Part shown: positions 14,001 to 27,100 of the stretch, piece after piece | Position numbering within the stretch: the stretch's first letter is position 1 | How the letters are laid out: every line of letters begins with the position of its first letter | Assembly: GCA_019843655.1 (NCBI GenBank) | Contig: JACDQD010000001.1 | Span: 38,362,392-38,426,391 of the forward strand | DNA length: 64,000 bases | Direction: 5' to 3' | Source: Lethocerus indicus | Taxonomy: Eukaryota; Arthropoda; Insecta; Hemiptera; Belostomatidae | Translations under genes and position numbers: made by a program | Notes under the pieces: model-generated | The model's input: the letters and a program-made list of their open reading frames with translations, nothing else | The model's database searches: none | What the model was told of the DNA's origin: nothing

Positions 14001-16712
14001 CTACATTCTCCAGAATCTTATTTTTCATACTTCAGAAAAAATAATGTTACTACGGTTATTCGATTAAACAAAAAGTTATATGATGCCAATCGGTTTACTA
14101 ACTCGGGTTTTCAACACAAGGATTTATTTTTTGTTGATGGTGGAATACCTAGCGATTATATCTTAAAGCAGTTTTTGGCATTGGCTGAATCAGCTCCTGG
14201 TGCAGTAGCTGTTCATTGTAAAGGTTGGTACTGTTAAATTATATTTTTTCCTGGGTCAACGTGGCCCCAAGGATATTCAAATTAATGAAATATCTTATTG
14301 TTTTTGAAGTGGCATTAAAATGTTGATTTTCATGGAGCAACAGAAATATATTTGTAGGGATTGAAGAGACAATGTCATCTACTTTCTTAAACATTAGCAT
14401 AGGCTTATCCATTTTTTAAATTTCTGCTGAGTTCTGTTTTGTTTCTTGTTATATTTTTAACACTGCCTGTTTCAGAAAATCACCATTTTAGTATTTATAT
14501 TCCCATTCACTTCATTCTGTAGTGCAAAAAGTATTTATTATTCGTATTATGTATGTTGTGTAGAATTGCAATAGATTTATTTATCATTCACAAAATCATC
14601 CATACTCATAAATGAATTTATTCAATAAGAACATTATATTATTTTCATTGCATATTATTTAAATGAGGTTATACCTATATATAAATGCTTTATATTTTAT
14701 TTATAGCTGGTCTTGGAAGAACAGGGTCACTGATTGGATGTTATATAATGAAACATTATAGATTTACTGTTATGGAAACGATAGCGTGGATTCGTATTTG
14801 TCGACCAGGATCCATCATTGGACATCAACAGCAGTGGTTAAAAGAGTATGTAATATGAGAGAAAATTTCACCATTAGTTTTTAAATGTATTTCAATTGTT
14901 ACCTACTTTATTTAATAATTATCACACATCATGGATATTAATATAAAATCTCACTACATTACATCCTAAATAGAGTACCTGTTTTGAAAGCAATTGTCCG
15001 AAAACAGTTTGTACAAAGTGAATATTAGGTTTATAACATTTGATTTACCTTACATTTCATTGCAGGAAAGAAGCTTACATGTGGACCTTAGGAAATAAAT
15101 ATAGAGAATTAGAATTTGGATCGCCTCATAAATTTCCTGTTCACAATTATGGAATATATAGCAAAAAGTTGAAGGCTTTGTCATTACAAATAGGTGTGAA
15201 AGAAATTTACTCTGAGCTCCTCCATTTTCCGGACAGTGTTAGCCGAATGCTTTATAAAGTTGATACCTTGAAAATTGATGACAAAAAATGTAGTTCAATC
15301 CACAATAATAATACTGAAAATAAGGTTGGTTTGTATTTCATAAATTCTTATTAAGATACAAATTAAGTACAGATTCGACCTCCTTCCAATAACAAATCTA
15401 GGTATCCTTTCCATCGGTAATAATATTTTAGTTTATTGTCTCTTGTTTTGTTGTCTCTTATCTCTTGATGATTGGTAAATTATTCAATTTGTTTTTATGT
15501 TAAAGGAAGCATCAGCAGGCTCACCCTTAAAGTGTTCACGAATGCGAACATCAGTTATGACTCAAGGTGATAGACTTAATCAAATAAAAGCGTCTCGTAG
15601 GAAGCCTCGTGTTACCAGTGCTGCAGTAAGGTTTGCATCTAATTTTCCTATTATATATTTCAAAAGATGTTTCAGAATGTTTTAAACTGTTGCGGAATGG
15701 CTCTTGTACGTAGCTATTTAACATTGTATGTGTCATTTGTAAGTTATATTAAATTATAAGTAACAATTTTTTAATTATGGGTGGAGGTTGTCCAGACAAT
15801 AATAGTTAGGGGCCCACTAATTTTCAGTTTTATATCTAATATAATTTACCACTTTTTAAGCCGGTTTGTAGAGCTGATTTTGAGTTGGAAAACGGCTTTC
15901 AAGGACTGATTATGTGGTGGAAATGCAGTTTTTTAAAGTTGATTTTGCGTAGTAAAACCAGTTTTTAAGAGCTAATTGCGAGTTGGAAAACAGCTTTCTA
16001 GAGCTGAGTTTGCATTTTAAAACCACATTTTAGAGCTGAATTTGCATTTTAAAAGCAGTTTTTAATACTGATTTCTGAAGAGCACTGTTGATGGAGTTTT
16101 AAAATTTCAAAACAATTTCACACAATTTCAATTTTTCTACTTTCCTTTATACGGCAAGTGTATCTCCCCTTGGGTATCGCACAAATCTGCGAAAATTTGG
16201 AATTTCTTTTTTTGTTGGTTGTAACTCTAACTTGAGAACAGTTGTGAAATCACTGTTTAGAGCTGATTTTGTGTTATTGCACCACTTTTTAGAGTCGATT
16301 TCAAGGTGTGAAACTGTTGTTAGGGCTGATTTTGCGTTTTAGAACTAATTTTTATGTGTGATATTGTGGTGTAATACTGCTTTTTAAGAGCTCATTGTGT
16401 GTTGTAAAACAGCTTTTTGAAAATATTTTGAGGTATAAAAACGCATTTTAGACCTGATTTTGTGTTTTAGTTCTCATTTTGAGGTGTTATGCCGCTTCTT
16501 AGATAAAGCGGCATAAAATTGTCTTTTAGAGCTCATTGGATGTTGTAAAACTGCATTTTAGAACAGGTTTCAAGGTATAATAACGCTTAACCAGAGATGG
16601 TTTTCAGTTTTAGAACCAGGCAAATGTATGTCATCTGGAGACCACGGTTGATGGAGTATGGACCAAATTTGTGAATATTTTTGAAATTACAAACATTATT
16701 TTTGATTTTTCA

Positions 16713-16789
<77 letters not shown>

Positions 16790-19119
16790 GGAGGGAGGGG
16801 TGGAAATAAAAATCCATGCAAAACCCGTCCATTTAATGTGTCATCTTTTTAAACAATTATCTTTTATAGCTCATGGTAAATATGTAAAAATGCAAATTGT
16901 GAAATTTGTTTATAGTAATTCACGCAGTGTTCGGGTAAAAGCCGTAGGAGTGTGTTCTGGAAGTATTGAAGTACAGTCTCCTGGGGAAACCCTAAACAAA
17001 GTGACCAAGGTTACTGTTACCGATCCAACTGCCCAACTGGCAAAACGACCTCCACGTTCCATAGCTGTTAGAAGGTTTGTTTTTCCTTTTTCTGGTTTTT
17101 ATTATTTTCAAAATTAGTAAGACAAGTCTGTGTCAAATTTGTTGGCAGTTTGTATATGTGTGTGAGTACATTCTGTGCATGCATGCATTGATGTTAACAT
17201 ATTATTTAATTATGTGTGTTCGCCTATTTGCTTAAATTTAGACCGAGTAATTGAATTTGCATATTTTTCTGTTTTGGTTCTATTTATCTTGGACTGTTTG
17301 TTAACAAGGTTTTGGATGATGGATCTCCAGCCAACATTTGTGTACCATTACGGTAACGGTGGAAAGCTTAGTGATCCGAGATGAATACTTATAAGCAATA
17401 TTTAATTTCAGAGATTTTATTTTCTAGTTGTAATACAGTATTAAAGAACAGAGGTATGGGAGACACACTGATAAAAAATTAACTTTATAATCCTATTTCA
17501 CGACTCATACTTTAGAATTGTAAATAATTTTACTATTGTAATCTTACCGTAAAATCTTATTTATATGTGTCACATAATTTTGTCCTTTTGTGGTGTGGGT
17601 TCTTATTCAGAGATCTACAATAGTGTAGAAGGGAGAGAAAGGGAGAGAGAGAGAGAGAGAGAGGGAGAAACAGAGACAGGGTGAAAGAGAAGGAGGGAGG
17701 GGTGAAAATAAAAAAAATCCATGCAAAACACCATCCATTTGATGTGTCATCTTTTTAAAAAATTATCTTTTATAGCTCATGGTAAATATGTAAAAATGCA
17801 AATTGTGAAATTTGTTTATAGTAATTCACGCAGTGTTTGGGTAAAAACCGTAGGAGTGTGTTCTGAAAGTATTGAAGATGGTTCTTGGTATTACACAAAT
17901 AAGAGAGGAAGGATTTTTAGGTTGTTGCATTGTCTCAAAGATCGCTCTTGAAATTAGCTATTATTCTACTTATGGTGAAAGGGGTGAATATGTGTGGTAC
18001 TGGTCTTCATCTTCGGAATATATAGCAGAATATTAATAATGATAGTTTTTCATTGTGATTTGACTAATTTCATACGGGTTCAAACAAATAATTCTAAGTC
18101 TTGTCACCCATTAGAAAAAAATCATCTTTTAAAGAATATGGTAGATATAAAAGAAAAGTCATGTTGTTAAGTTTGTTTATTCATGCAGTGTTCGGGTAAG
18201 AGCCGTGGGAGGGAGTTCTGGTGGAGTTGAATCACAGTCGGCTGGTGAGGCGCCAATCAAAGTGACCAAAGTCACTGTCACTGATTCGACTTCCCAAATG
18301 GCAAAACGGCCCTCGCGTTCCATAGCCATTAGAAGGTTTGTTTTTTGTCTTTCAGTTATTCTCGAAAATCTGTAAGAAAAATATAGGTCAAATTTGACGG
18401 CATTGTGTATGTGTCAGTTCATTCTGTGCATGTGTGCGCTCAAATTAATGTTATTTAATTATACGCGTCTGCCTATTTGCTTAGTTTGGAGCGAGTGGAT
18501 GAATTTATCTATTCATTATTTAGAATAATCGATCCCCTTGTCGTGTACGTTTCTCATTTGTTTCTTTTTTTCTTGGTCCGCTTGTTAAAAAGGTTTTGGC
18601 CACTGGATCACCAGCCGACATTTGTTTATATTTCTGGTAGTGATATAATGTAGTATTAAAGAATAGATGTATATTACACTCTGATGAAATATAAACTTTT
18701 ATATGTAAACATAAAAATAATAACATTGACATATTAACCTTTTATATTATTTCAATTTTAATAATATATTATCTTAATTTATTGCAAGTGACCTTTAGTT
18801 CTGTGTGTAAAATTATTGTTCAGATTTTCAGTTCTAGAATAGTCGCTCTTCCTGTAGGGAAGGGTGATTCCTAATATTGGAAATAATTGGGTTAATAATC
18901 TTTACGCTTATTCTGATTTTTAATAGTATATTTGTACATAGAAATTTATGGCTGGGGAACTCAATATATGGCACTAGGGCCGTCGGGCACCCTAGTCTGA
19001 CAAAAATCAACATAAGCTGCTTACGACCTCCTATTACTCGCACTATTGCTAAGTCATCAACTATCTCAGTCAATCATTCTCTGTCAACATCTACATCACT
19101 TCATCATACCTCTCACTAG
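11014..19119 (+). CDS. Cdc14: Cdc14-type dual-specificity protein phosphatase
   Basis: Exons: 11014-11062, 11809-11981, 12493-12585, 13159-13238, 13474-13603, 13816-13903, 13993-14223, 14707-14845, 15066-15324, 15506-15630, then 16928-17074 and/or 18189-18335, then 18942-19119. With one copy of the 147-nt exon the product is 563 residues. The Cdc14 N-terminal half (ELYFVTLRT..., [20 protein letters not shown]) is followed by the catalytic domain. The active site HCKAGLGRTG is split by the intron after 14223; the nucleophile is Cys280 and the phosphate-binding Arg is 286. The Cdc14-typical segment with [13 protein letters not shown] follows at once. The enzyme dephosphorylates Ser/Thr-Pro sites left by cyclin-dependent kinases. 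The C-terminal tail is basic and Ser/Thr-rich ([18 protein letters not shown]). The tail exon is in a triplicated block. The terminal TAG (19117-19119) overlaps a GTAAGT donor, so a longer form ending at 21091 is possible. Confidence 0.93.
15850..16625 (+). repeat. Degenerate ~34-bp minisatellite in a Cdc14 intron
   Basis: Recurring unit of roughly 33-35 bp, approximately TTTTTAGAGCTGATTTTGCG followed by TTGTAAAACCAC. About 7 diverged copies lie at 15850-16085 and about 11 more at 16240-16625, separated by a unique-looking spacer. The spacer start (TGTTGATGGAGT...) recurs after the second block at about 16650 (GGTTGATGGAGT...), so the array plus its flank seems duplicated. Confidence 0.8.
16716..16798. 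repeat. Compound (GT)n(GA)n microsatellite
   Basis: A (GT)n run of about 17 units passes directly into (GA)n with a few GGG interruptions. A second (GA)n tract with the same GGGAGGGG border occurs at about 17637-17703, immediately before the second copy of the duplicated Cdc14 exon, so this tract belongs to the duplicated unit. Confidence 0.92.
16790..17480 (+). repeat. Duplicated block, copy A, with intact Cdc14 tail exon
   Basis: Holds exon 16928-17074 (CAG acceptor, GTTTGT donor; 147 nt, phase preserving), which encodes [17 protein letters not shown]... and ends in [10 protein letters not shown]. The surrounding intron sequence is shared with the block at 18110-18700, including GTCAAATTTG, CATTCTGTGCATG, a GCCTATTTGCTTA segment and a CCAGCC(A/G)ACATTTGT segment. 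Confidence 0.85.
17690..17885 (+). pseudogene. Duplicated block, copy B, truncated Cdc14 exon
   Basis: Nearly identical to copy A from the GGGAGGGG border, through ATCCATGCAAAAC, to the exon acceptor and 5' half of the exon (starting 17834, [16 protein letters not shown]). At about 17880 the match ends and unrelated sequence follows, with no homologous donor; the frame runs to a stop at 17949-17951. The high identity to copy A indicates a recent, incomplete duplication. If spliced in, it would truncate the protein. Confidence 0.8.
18110..18700 (+). repeat. Duplicated block, copy C, with second intact Cdc14 tail exon
   Basis: Holds exon 18189-18335, also 147 nt with the same phases and same GTTTGT donor. 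It encodes [17 protein letters not shown]... ending [10 protein letters not shown], clearly paralogous to the exon in copy A but more diverged than copy B is. Both exons can be used one after the other without breaking the frame, or alternatively. Confidence 0.85.
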
Positions 19120-22100
19120 TAAGTCCTTAACTGTTCCACTGTTGGTTGTTTCGAGCACATTTCACATTTTGGTAATAGTTTTTTTCATTTACCGGCACTA
19201 GCTTATTACAAAATCTTAAATAGTTTACGATTTCATCTGGACTGAAATATGAACAGAGGTCTAAAGGATACCTATTCTTAGTGCAAGCAACCTTGTTTTT
19301 AATTTATCGCTTATTTTGCCTTAAGAGTCATAAAATTAGTCATACAAATTGCTTTCATTGTCATAAAATGGGCCATATATTGACATAATATTGTGCAGAA
19401 TTACATATCTATTATATATCTTAATTTTCCATATCTCAAGGTTAATCAATTTTTCTTTGGTGAATTACTTTTGGGATATTTGGTGCTTATGTGCTTTTGG
19501 ATGTGTGTGTATTTGAGATACATATGGGTGTGTAATTATTTTTGTACATAGCATTGTATGTACTATGTACTTTATATTTTTTCCAGATGTACATCTTTAC
19601 AATTGATTTATTCATTAATTTTTTACTTACATTCTTTCTGTTTATTTTTATATTTTATATTCTGATGAAGTCGGCTTTTATATTTCCTTAGTCTATTTTA
19701 GATGCATGAATTGAGTTTGTTTCACCATATTAGTTATGATCACGCAAATTAGAAAAAACATTCAGAATGCAAAAAAGTCTTTTTGTTATTGATATAAATC
19801 ACTATAATAATGTTGTATTTATATTATACCACACAAATTCCATAAATAATTAAATGCATTGTGATAGTATATAATCATTATTTGCTATCGATCATTTATA
19901 TATTGATCATTTGTACATCGTGAAATTCTTAAATACATTTAATTAAAAACTGTATGTTTACAGTTATGGCAGATGGCATTGTTATGCCATCCCAGAAAAT
20001 ATTAACAATATTTAGTTTTATGGAGAAAGATAAAGTATGCAAAAATAAATTCCAACAGTGCGTAACTTATTATAAATATATGCATTATATAACTATTATA
20101 ACTAAATGAAATAATAATTTAATAATAATTGGTTTTTTATGAAATTAAAGTAATCATTTATGTGGATGAAAGGTGGACTTGATGGTAGTTTGAAATCATG
20201 TATCAAACATGTATTATGTATGTATTTGATTGACATTATTTTATTATTATTCTTGAAGAATTCTATTCGCAGTTTTAATTTATATAGTTCACTGCTATTA
20301 ATCATTGACAATCATTTCAATAAATTGGAGCTATACCACTATTCATCTATGAAATATTTCCAAGCATTTTTAAATGTAATTTAATCATTTGGTTTTATAT
20401 ATTTGATTGTTGTAGTTTAAGTGTTTTCAATCTTCGTGACTAAACATTTCAGTTCTGATCAATTAATGAATAAAACCTATCCGCACAATTCATTATTACA
20501 AATATATATATAATTGATACACAATGTTACATTACTGACAACCTTGTAACAAACTCTCCATAATCATTGCTAAATTATTTTTGCAACGGAAAAATTATTC
20601 TTCATTAATCAAACCATGTTAAAACTACAGGAAGACTCATATTCATCTGTTATAATTGACTGAGTCCTTGTACAGAAGCATAAAATGTTTGAGGTATTCA
20701 CCAGAAACCAAACAGTTTTCATTGGTATACAGTTAGCATTTATTTATTTTTTTAATAGCTCACTTCTGATGGATATAGCTATATTACTGATGGATGAAGC
20801 TGACCATGGTGAGAAACAAATCTATTATAGCTTTGAAACCAAAGAAGCAGGTGGAAATCAAAATTACAAGAGTGGTGATATTTCAAACACTTTCGCGGGG
20901 TGTTCTAAAATAACCAAATATCTTAAATTACTGTTTGCTCTGTTGTCTCCATTTCATGTACTTGTGTGTGAACTTTTATTCATATTATTATTTTTATTTC
21001 TTTATATATTTATGGCTATATATGTATAAATCTTTTTGTTTTTAGCCCCCGACAAGGAAATACACGTTCTATGAAAAATGGAGGACTTTGAGGATAAAAA
21101 GATATTCTTGTTTATAATAATATCAAGGTTGGTACTTTTATTTAACAGAATTGAAAAGTGAATTGAGTGAAGTTTTAAAGGCCATTTAACTATTGAACAT
21201 CAGAGAGATAAATATGCAATATTTGTTTTCATATTTCTTTACAATCTTCACTTTCAATTACATTATTATGTTTATAATAATTATGTAATTACATTTACTT
21301 GCCTGTGATAAGATAGGTATGTGACATTAGTTTTGCAGAATTTATAATTATCTTAACGCTTTATGTAGATTGCTTATGACGTAATTTATAATTTACATAA
21401 GTTCATGTTTGTTTTCATTTGTGGTATGTTTCTTTTGTTTTGTTTATAAGGTATATTACACACTTACCACATGAGATGTTACAGACTTAATTGTAATTTT
21501 ATATTCATATTTTTATAATCCAGAGCCAATTATTGATGGTGAAATTTGTTTTGACATTCTTTGCTATTAAGAACCAAAGAGTGCACAAAAGCAGTTTATA
21601 GAATTGAATCTGTATATACTGAATTAATTCATGCATACTTACGATGAACATATGTTTATTGATGTTAATGAATACATCAGCTAATTGAAAAATATGAATT
21701 GTGTAATTATATAATAAATTCTAATTATTGTAAAACTTTTTGTACAAGGAAATATGTACACCTTTCTTGAGAAAGGAAACTAATGACGAGGTCAGTGAGA
21801 AATAGGAGAGCTTAGTTACCTTCACATATAGATGTAAAATCTTCTAAGATTAAGATTAATTTCGGTAAAATTTTATCTGCCTTAGTAATTTGTGACATGC
21901 ATTAAGAACATTGCTCCTCAGTCAATATAAAATTTCCTGTGATATTTAATACGTGCGGTGTTTTTTAATTTTTTGGAATTATACAGTACAGTGCTAATGA
22001 TTGTTTTCATAAAACAATTAATCAAATGTATAAAAGAGCGGTTAAATTGTATTGCTTATTAGGATGTAATAACTCATTTTTATTGTTGCTACTTATGATA

Positions 22101-24128
22101 CATTTTGATTTGATTGCTCTTTATAACACTGAAGCTTTTTTATTATTTGTTAACTGTGCAGGAAATAGTACGCAATTAAAAAATTGTATGTAGCCACATT
22201 TCTTCTGTTTCATCTGGATTACTATTGTTTTTAGTGACTTTTTTATAGCTTTAAAAAATATTGACCTTTGAATGGTGTTTCCAGCATTCTGAATTTAAAA
22301 TTTTTGATTAATTATTAAATATGTTTTTCAGAACATTCATTTTAGGATAACTTGGTTACAATAATTAGAGGTAATCAATTTTAAGTAATAAAATGTATCA
22401 CAATCCATATTTGAGAAAAGGCCTGCTTCAGTTATTAACCTGATGAAGCTTCAGGAGTATGAATTCTGAGTTAATTTTTCGGAGGTTATTAGATGTGGGA
22501 AGCCACTAATCCTAATCAGGAGAGCAAGAATGTTTTATAGATTAACTACCAATCACAAATGATTGTAAGATTGTTTTTAAAAAAATATTCAAACTAATTT
22601 CATTGATTTATATGGTATCTTACCATTAATATATTATAATGTTGAAAAGTTTATAATGTGTGTGCATATTTATATGTACACACACATACTTTAGAATTAA
22701 GTTTAGAATGCATTTGTATCTGTTGAAAGTTTCTTTTTTATATGTAAAACTGTGTTAAGTCCAGAAATGTTAAAGTTTTTTGTACAAAATGGTTTTCAAT
22801 ATTATGATTGCTTTGAAGGTAGTTATTCATGAATTCCTTAAAGAGTGTGAACTTTAAATAAAAAAAAGTATCAGATTTTTTAAATTGCATTTATTATTCA
22901 TTTATATAATATTAATTTAATGTATAATGCTTAAGTATAATGTATTATATGTGTGTTTATGCGTATAAACATATATACACACACACATAAATACTACATT
23001 TATCAAACTTTGAATTCTTCTGTAAATGAAACTATTTCTTTTGAACAATTATTATTCAGTACCTGTCATGTCAAATAAAATTATGTATTATTTACATTCT
23101 TAAAATATTTGTATAATACACATAAAAAATTAATAATTTATTAAGTAGTTTCAACATAAAATTTTACTTTAATATGCAAAATTAATATTACACTTAATGT
23201 TTGACCAACAAGCAATTGTTTAGGTTATTGTAGTCCACATGTGGTGCTGGCTCGACTTTTTGTTATTATGGAGGCTTATGTATTATGGTAGTATATTGTA
23301 GTCTTCTAACTTGTTATTCATTTTAAAATCATGGGAATGCCTGTTTTTCTTTCTTACATGTAAATAAAAATGCAATATGTTATTTGTATAATCATATTTT
23401 AATATCACTTTTAATAGTGGAATGGTTTAACTTAAATTCTGCATTTATTTTCCTGATGAAAGGAATAATTAAAATCATTTAAATGTGGTAAAAGTGAGGT
23501 TATATTACTGTTCCTTTCTAAAAGGTTTGATACACATTATAATTATTGTAATTGTTTAATTATACCGCACTCGCTCTGTACTACATGTGGAATAATTTAA
23601 AGCCACACAAAATGGTGACTGGATACATATATGGTACAAACAACAGTATAATAAAATGTTAAATTCTTTTTTAGTTACAATTACACTCTCCCAGTGGAGG
23701 ATTAAAGGATGTGCTATTATAATTTTTAATTTTAAATCCCCTCTCTAATCCAATGTTAATACTTACTCATTTTAAATTAATGTTTTTTCATGTTGAAATT
23801 TATTTTTCGTGCCAAAAATGTAATCATGGTATATTTAAATTCACCATGTATTTATTTTTATATAGACATGTTAAACATATCAACTATGATGTAGATTAAT
23901 TTTTCAGAGAAATTTTATTAATTATTGCAATAAATAAATGTTATAGATTTAATTTTTTTTTTCTAATATCATATTTTGGTATTAGCTAACCTAGACTAAA
24001 GTCCTATATTAGGTTTTAGGTTTTATTAGTATCGATTTTTAGCACTGTAGGTGTTGATAATGCAATTTATAATGTTCGATTTTTATTTGCTGTCATGAAA
24101 ATATACTATTTACTAAACATATTGTTTT
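19120..24128. other. 5 kb gap between Cdc14 and Ir93a; mostly featureless
   Basis: AT-rich, with many short frames and none with recognisable content. The only candidate exon is the short one at 21046-21091. The longest frame (20685-21029) is hydrophobic, low complexity and has no recognisable domain. No clear mobile element was seen. Confidence 0.5.
21046..21091 (+). CDS. Candidate alternative 3' coding exon of Cdc14
   Basis: Exon 18942-19119 ends in TAG, and that stop sits inside CACTA|GTAAGT, a donor that matches the consensus from +1 to +6. Splicing there removes the G of the stop. The next strong acceptor I found, TTTTTGTTTTTAG at 21045, supplies C to complete TAC and the frame continues PRQGNTRSMKNGGL before TGA at 21089-21091. 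The phases agree exactly. This would replace the stop with 15 further residues (Tyr plus these 14). It rests only on splice signals and frame, so it may be coincidence. Confidence 0.4.
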
Positions 24129-27100
24129 TTATCCATATTGATACAAAAGTGTTGAAGGGGGCTCGATCCCTAATAATCTTTTATCTCTGCCTTTAATGTT
24201 TTTATGCATTCTAGTTTTTATAGCGGCATATGCCGCTATGCCAATGTTGCTGGGATTCTGATTTACATTTGATTTTCCGGCCGTGCCAGTTACGTGGACC
24301 GTTTTTATGACGCACCTCCTCCAGAGTATTTCTGCGCAGAATATTGCAAACGCGCATGTAAAACCGGAAATGACGACAATATATGTAGTAAGCAAATCGG
24401 AGTTACGGAGCCTCCTCTCTTTGCTGTCTAACGTCAGTGGGCAGATGGGCGAAACTGGGAGCCCCTCTGAAGCCAAATGTTTTAGTATTCCGGACTCGAC
24501 AAAATTCTGTACCCTGAAAAAAAAGGACTTTTTGTGGATGGAAGTTACTGACTGTATTTTTCCTCTTGATAGTGTAAACATAAGTATTACAAGCCAAAGA
24601 AGCGAGAGGAGTAGAAAATTATGCGGATGTAAAGTACATTTTTCTCTGGTTATTGTTTCTCTATAACGGCAAAATCAATGAAATCACGGTTCCACTACTG
24701 ATATGGCGTAGCCCTACTATAGATATATGTCGATAGTAGGGTAGCTTCATATATCGATATAAGTTCTCCAATCGATATTTCCTATACGACTTTTTTCTCT
24801 CGCGCTGTTGAATTGTTTGTGGCTTTCTTTGTCTCAAATATTGTCAGGTTTGACCTTTTCATCGGAATGAAAGTTATTAATTTTGATTACTTGTTAAGGC
24901 TGCCTTATGTGAGTGCCGAGTGGCTCGAAAAAATGAAGAAAAGAACCAAATCTTTAAATCAACTGCAAACTTCAGCGACCGGTGTTATATGTCGTCGCAT
25001 ATCCGATTTGCGGATACACAACAATCAATCCGTTGTTGGGAGTTGAGGTTAGGTGGAACTGGAGTCTGTGATTTTAACTTTATAACTAGATAAATGTTGT
25101 TGAAATATTTGTCCCGGTCATTCCATTTGAATGACGGAGTGATTTGAAGATGCAAGCCCATTAAAGTAGAAGTTTTTTAAAGTTAAGTTCTGTGAAACCC
25201 TGTTCTCACTTTTCATTATGTACAATAATTCAACGCTTAAAGAAATATGGTTTGAAGGTACACTTGGTAAAATGATATTACATTCTGTTTGATGGCCTAC
25301 AAACAGATGAGTACTGGACTTCCCACGCATCTAGGTAATGATGTTACAACATTGAAAATACTTACACAGGATTGAAGAGATCGGGCAGATTACTTTCTTT
25401 CGGATATGCGAATCCTAAAGATCTTTTCAAGAAGGAACCTTCTGTGAGGACATACGTACAACGTTTACTTTCTTCTACTCCTTTCTTTGTTTTCTTTTTA
25501 TACTCATCGAACATCAGGCGAGTAAGAGTATTTGAATCGTCCATATATAACCATCCTGAAATAGAGATAGACTAAATTTAGTTGACGGTATAAAGTTATG
25601 AGTTAGAACAAAATGAGCCAGCGTGTGCAAGAAGATTTGTACGTTTAAATCCGCACGTGTAAGTGGATATCAGTGTTTTGTTTTAACAAAAAAATGTTTA
25701 AAAGAAGTGTAAGAATGTACTTTACGGTAAGCGGGGTGCAAAAGAGGGAGCCAAATTCTGGAGTTGCTATTGGTGGGAACCAAGTGTGCGCTCCAGTACA
25801 TCTTCAGTACGTCAACAGTACTGATGCAAGTAAAGTAATCCAAACAAAATTTTGTCATTCTATCATTTATTCAAATAAAATATAAAAAACTTTAAGTGCA
25901 AACTAGTACATCATAATTTATTCACTTCAACGTTTGAGTCCCGCTATAACCCGACCTAATGAAGATTAAAAATAATATCACTGTCGATTTCGTGAGTTCT
26001 GTCTCCTCTCGCTGGTTGGCGGAACAAATATAACATCACTTTGGGAATATTTTTGTTTATTATGTTGCTTTGTTTGTTCTTGAAAATCTCTGTTCTCTAT
26101 TACATCCATCTCTTTACCTTTCTTGCCTGGGTATAATAGATTCGTTGATGCTTATAGTCACGTGTCCGGAGTGTATAATGTGGTTGGCGAAGTTGGACAC
26201 AACTGGTCACAACTATTAGGTTGTGACTTCCAAATATATGACAGGAAACCTATGTGGTATTGTGTACTTAGGATCATAAAAGTTTTCCAGTTTATCCAAA
26301 ATGTATAGAAAAATATTTATTTGTAGTAATCTAGTTAATCCATGTAATTGCACCCAATGAACTTTAGTTAAGTACATTTCACAGTTAAGCACATTTTTTT
26401 ATAACTTACCTTTTTATTTTTATCTAACTAAGTTTTTATTAGTTTATGAAAGTTTTGCTTTCTCTTTAAATAAAAAAGATTAGATATAGATTAACTAGCG
26501 CCCCCTTGAGGGTGGTGCGGAAATGTACTTAACTAAAGTTCGTTGGGTACACTTGCAACTATTAACTAGCGCCCCCTGAGGTTGGTGCGGAAATTTACTT
26601 AACTAACGTTCGTTGGGTTCACTTGCACCGATTAATTACGGTACTAAAAATAAACTTTCTTCAATACATTTTCAATAAATCAACATAAAAACAATTTATG
26701 ATCGTAAATACAAAATACCAGACAGGTTTCCTGTCATATATTTTAAGTCAGAACTTAACAGTTGTGTCATTAAATATATTTGACCGATAATCCGACAAAG
26801 ACTTAAGCTGATTAACAAAATCCCTCCCAATCCAAAGAAGACAAACATCTCCCAAAAGCACAATAACAAGACACATATACACGCAACGAACAGGCAACCA
26901 ACACAGTACCAGTGACAGTGCATTGAGGATGCCCAAAAAAAATACAAAGTGACTAACACCGCTGTTGAAGATGGCGAGCAGCCGAAACAGGTCTAGCAAA
27001 AGACCAAACCAGCGAGAGGGGACAGAAACATACGAAATATACGGTATTCCAACCCCTCGCAGACCACAAAACAGGTATTCTAAACAATATTACCTTCTGA

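Noticed and set aside
17721..17951. Copy B of the Cdc14 exon as a functional alternative last exon
   Set aside because: The homologous half ends mid-exon and the following codons are unrelated intron-like sequence, so a truncated duplicate is more likely.
20685..21029. 114-codon frame as a possible membrane protein gene
   Set aside because: Low-complexity hydrophobic translation of AT-rich DNA; no domain and no codon bias I could see.
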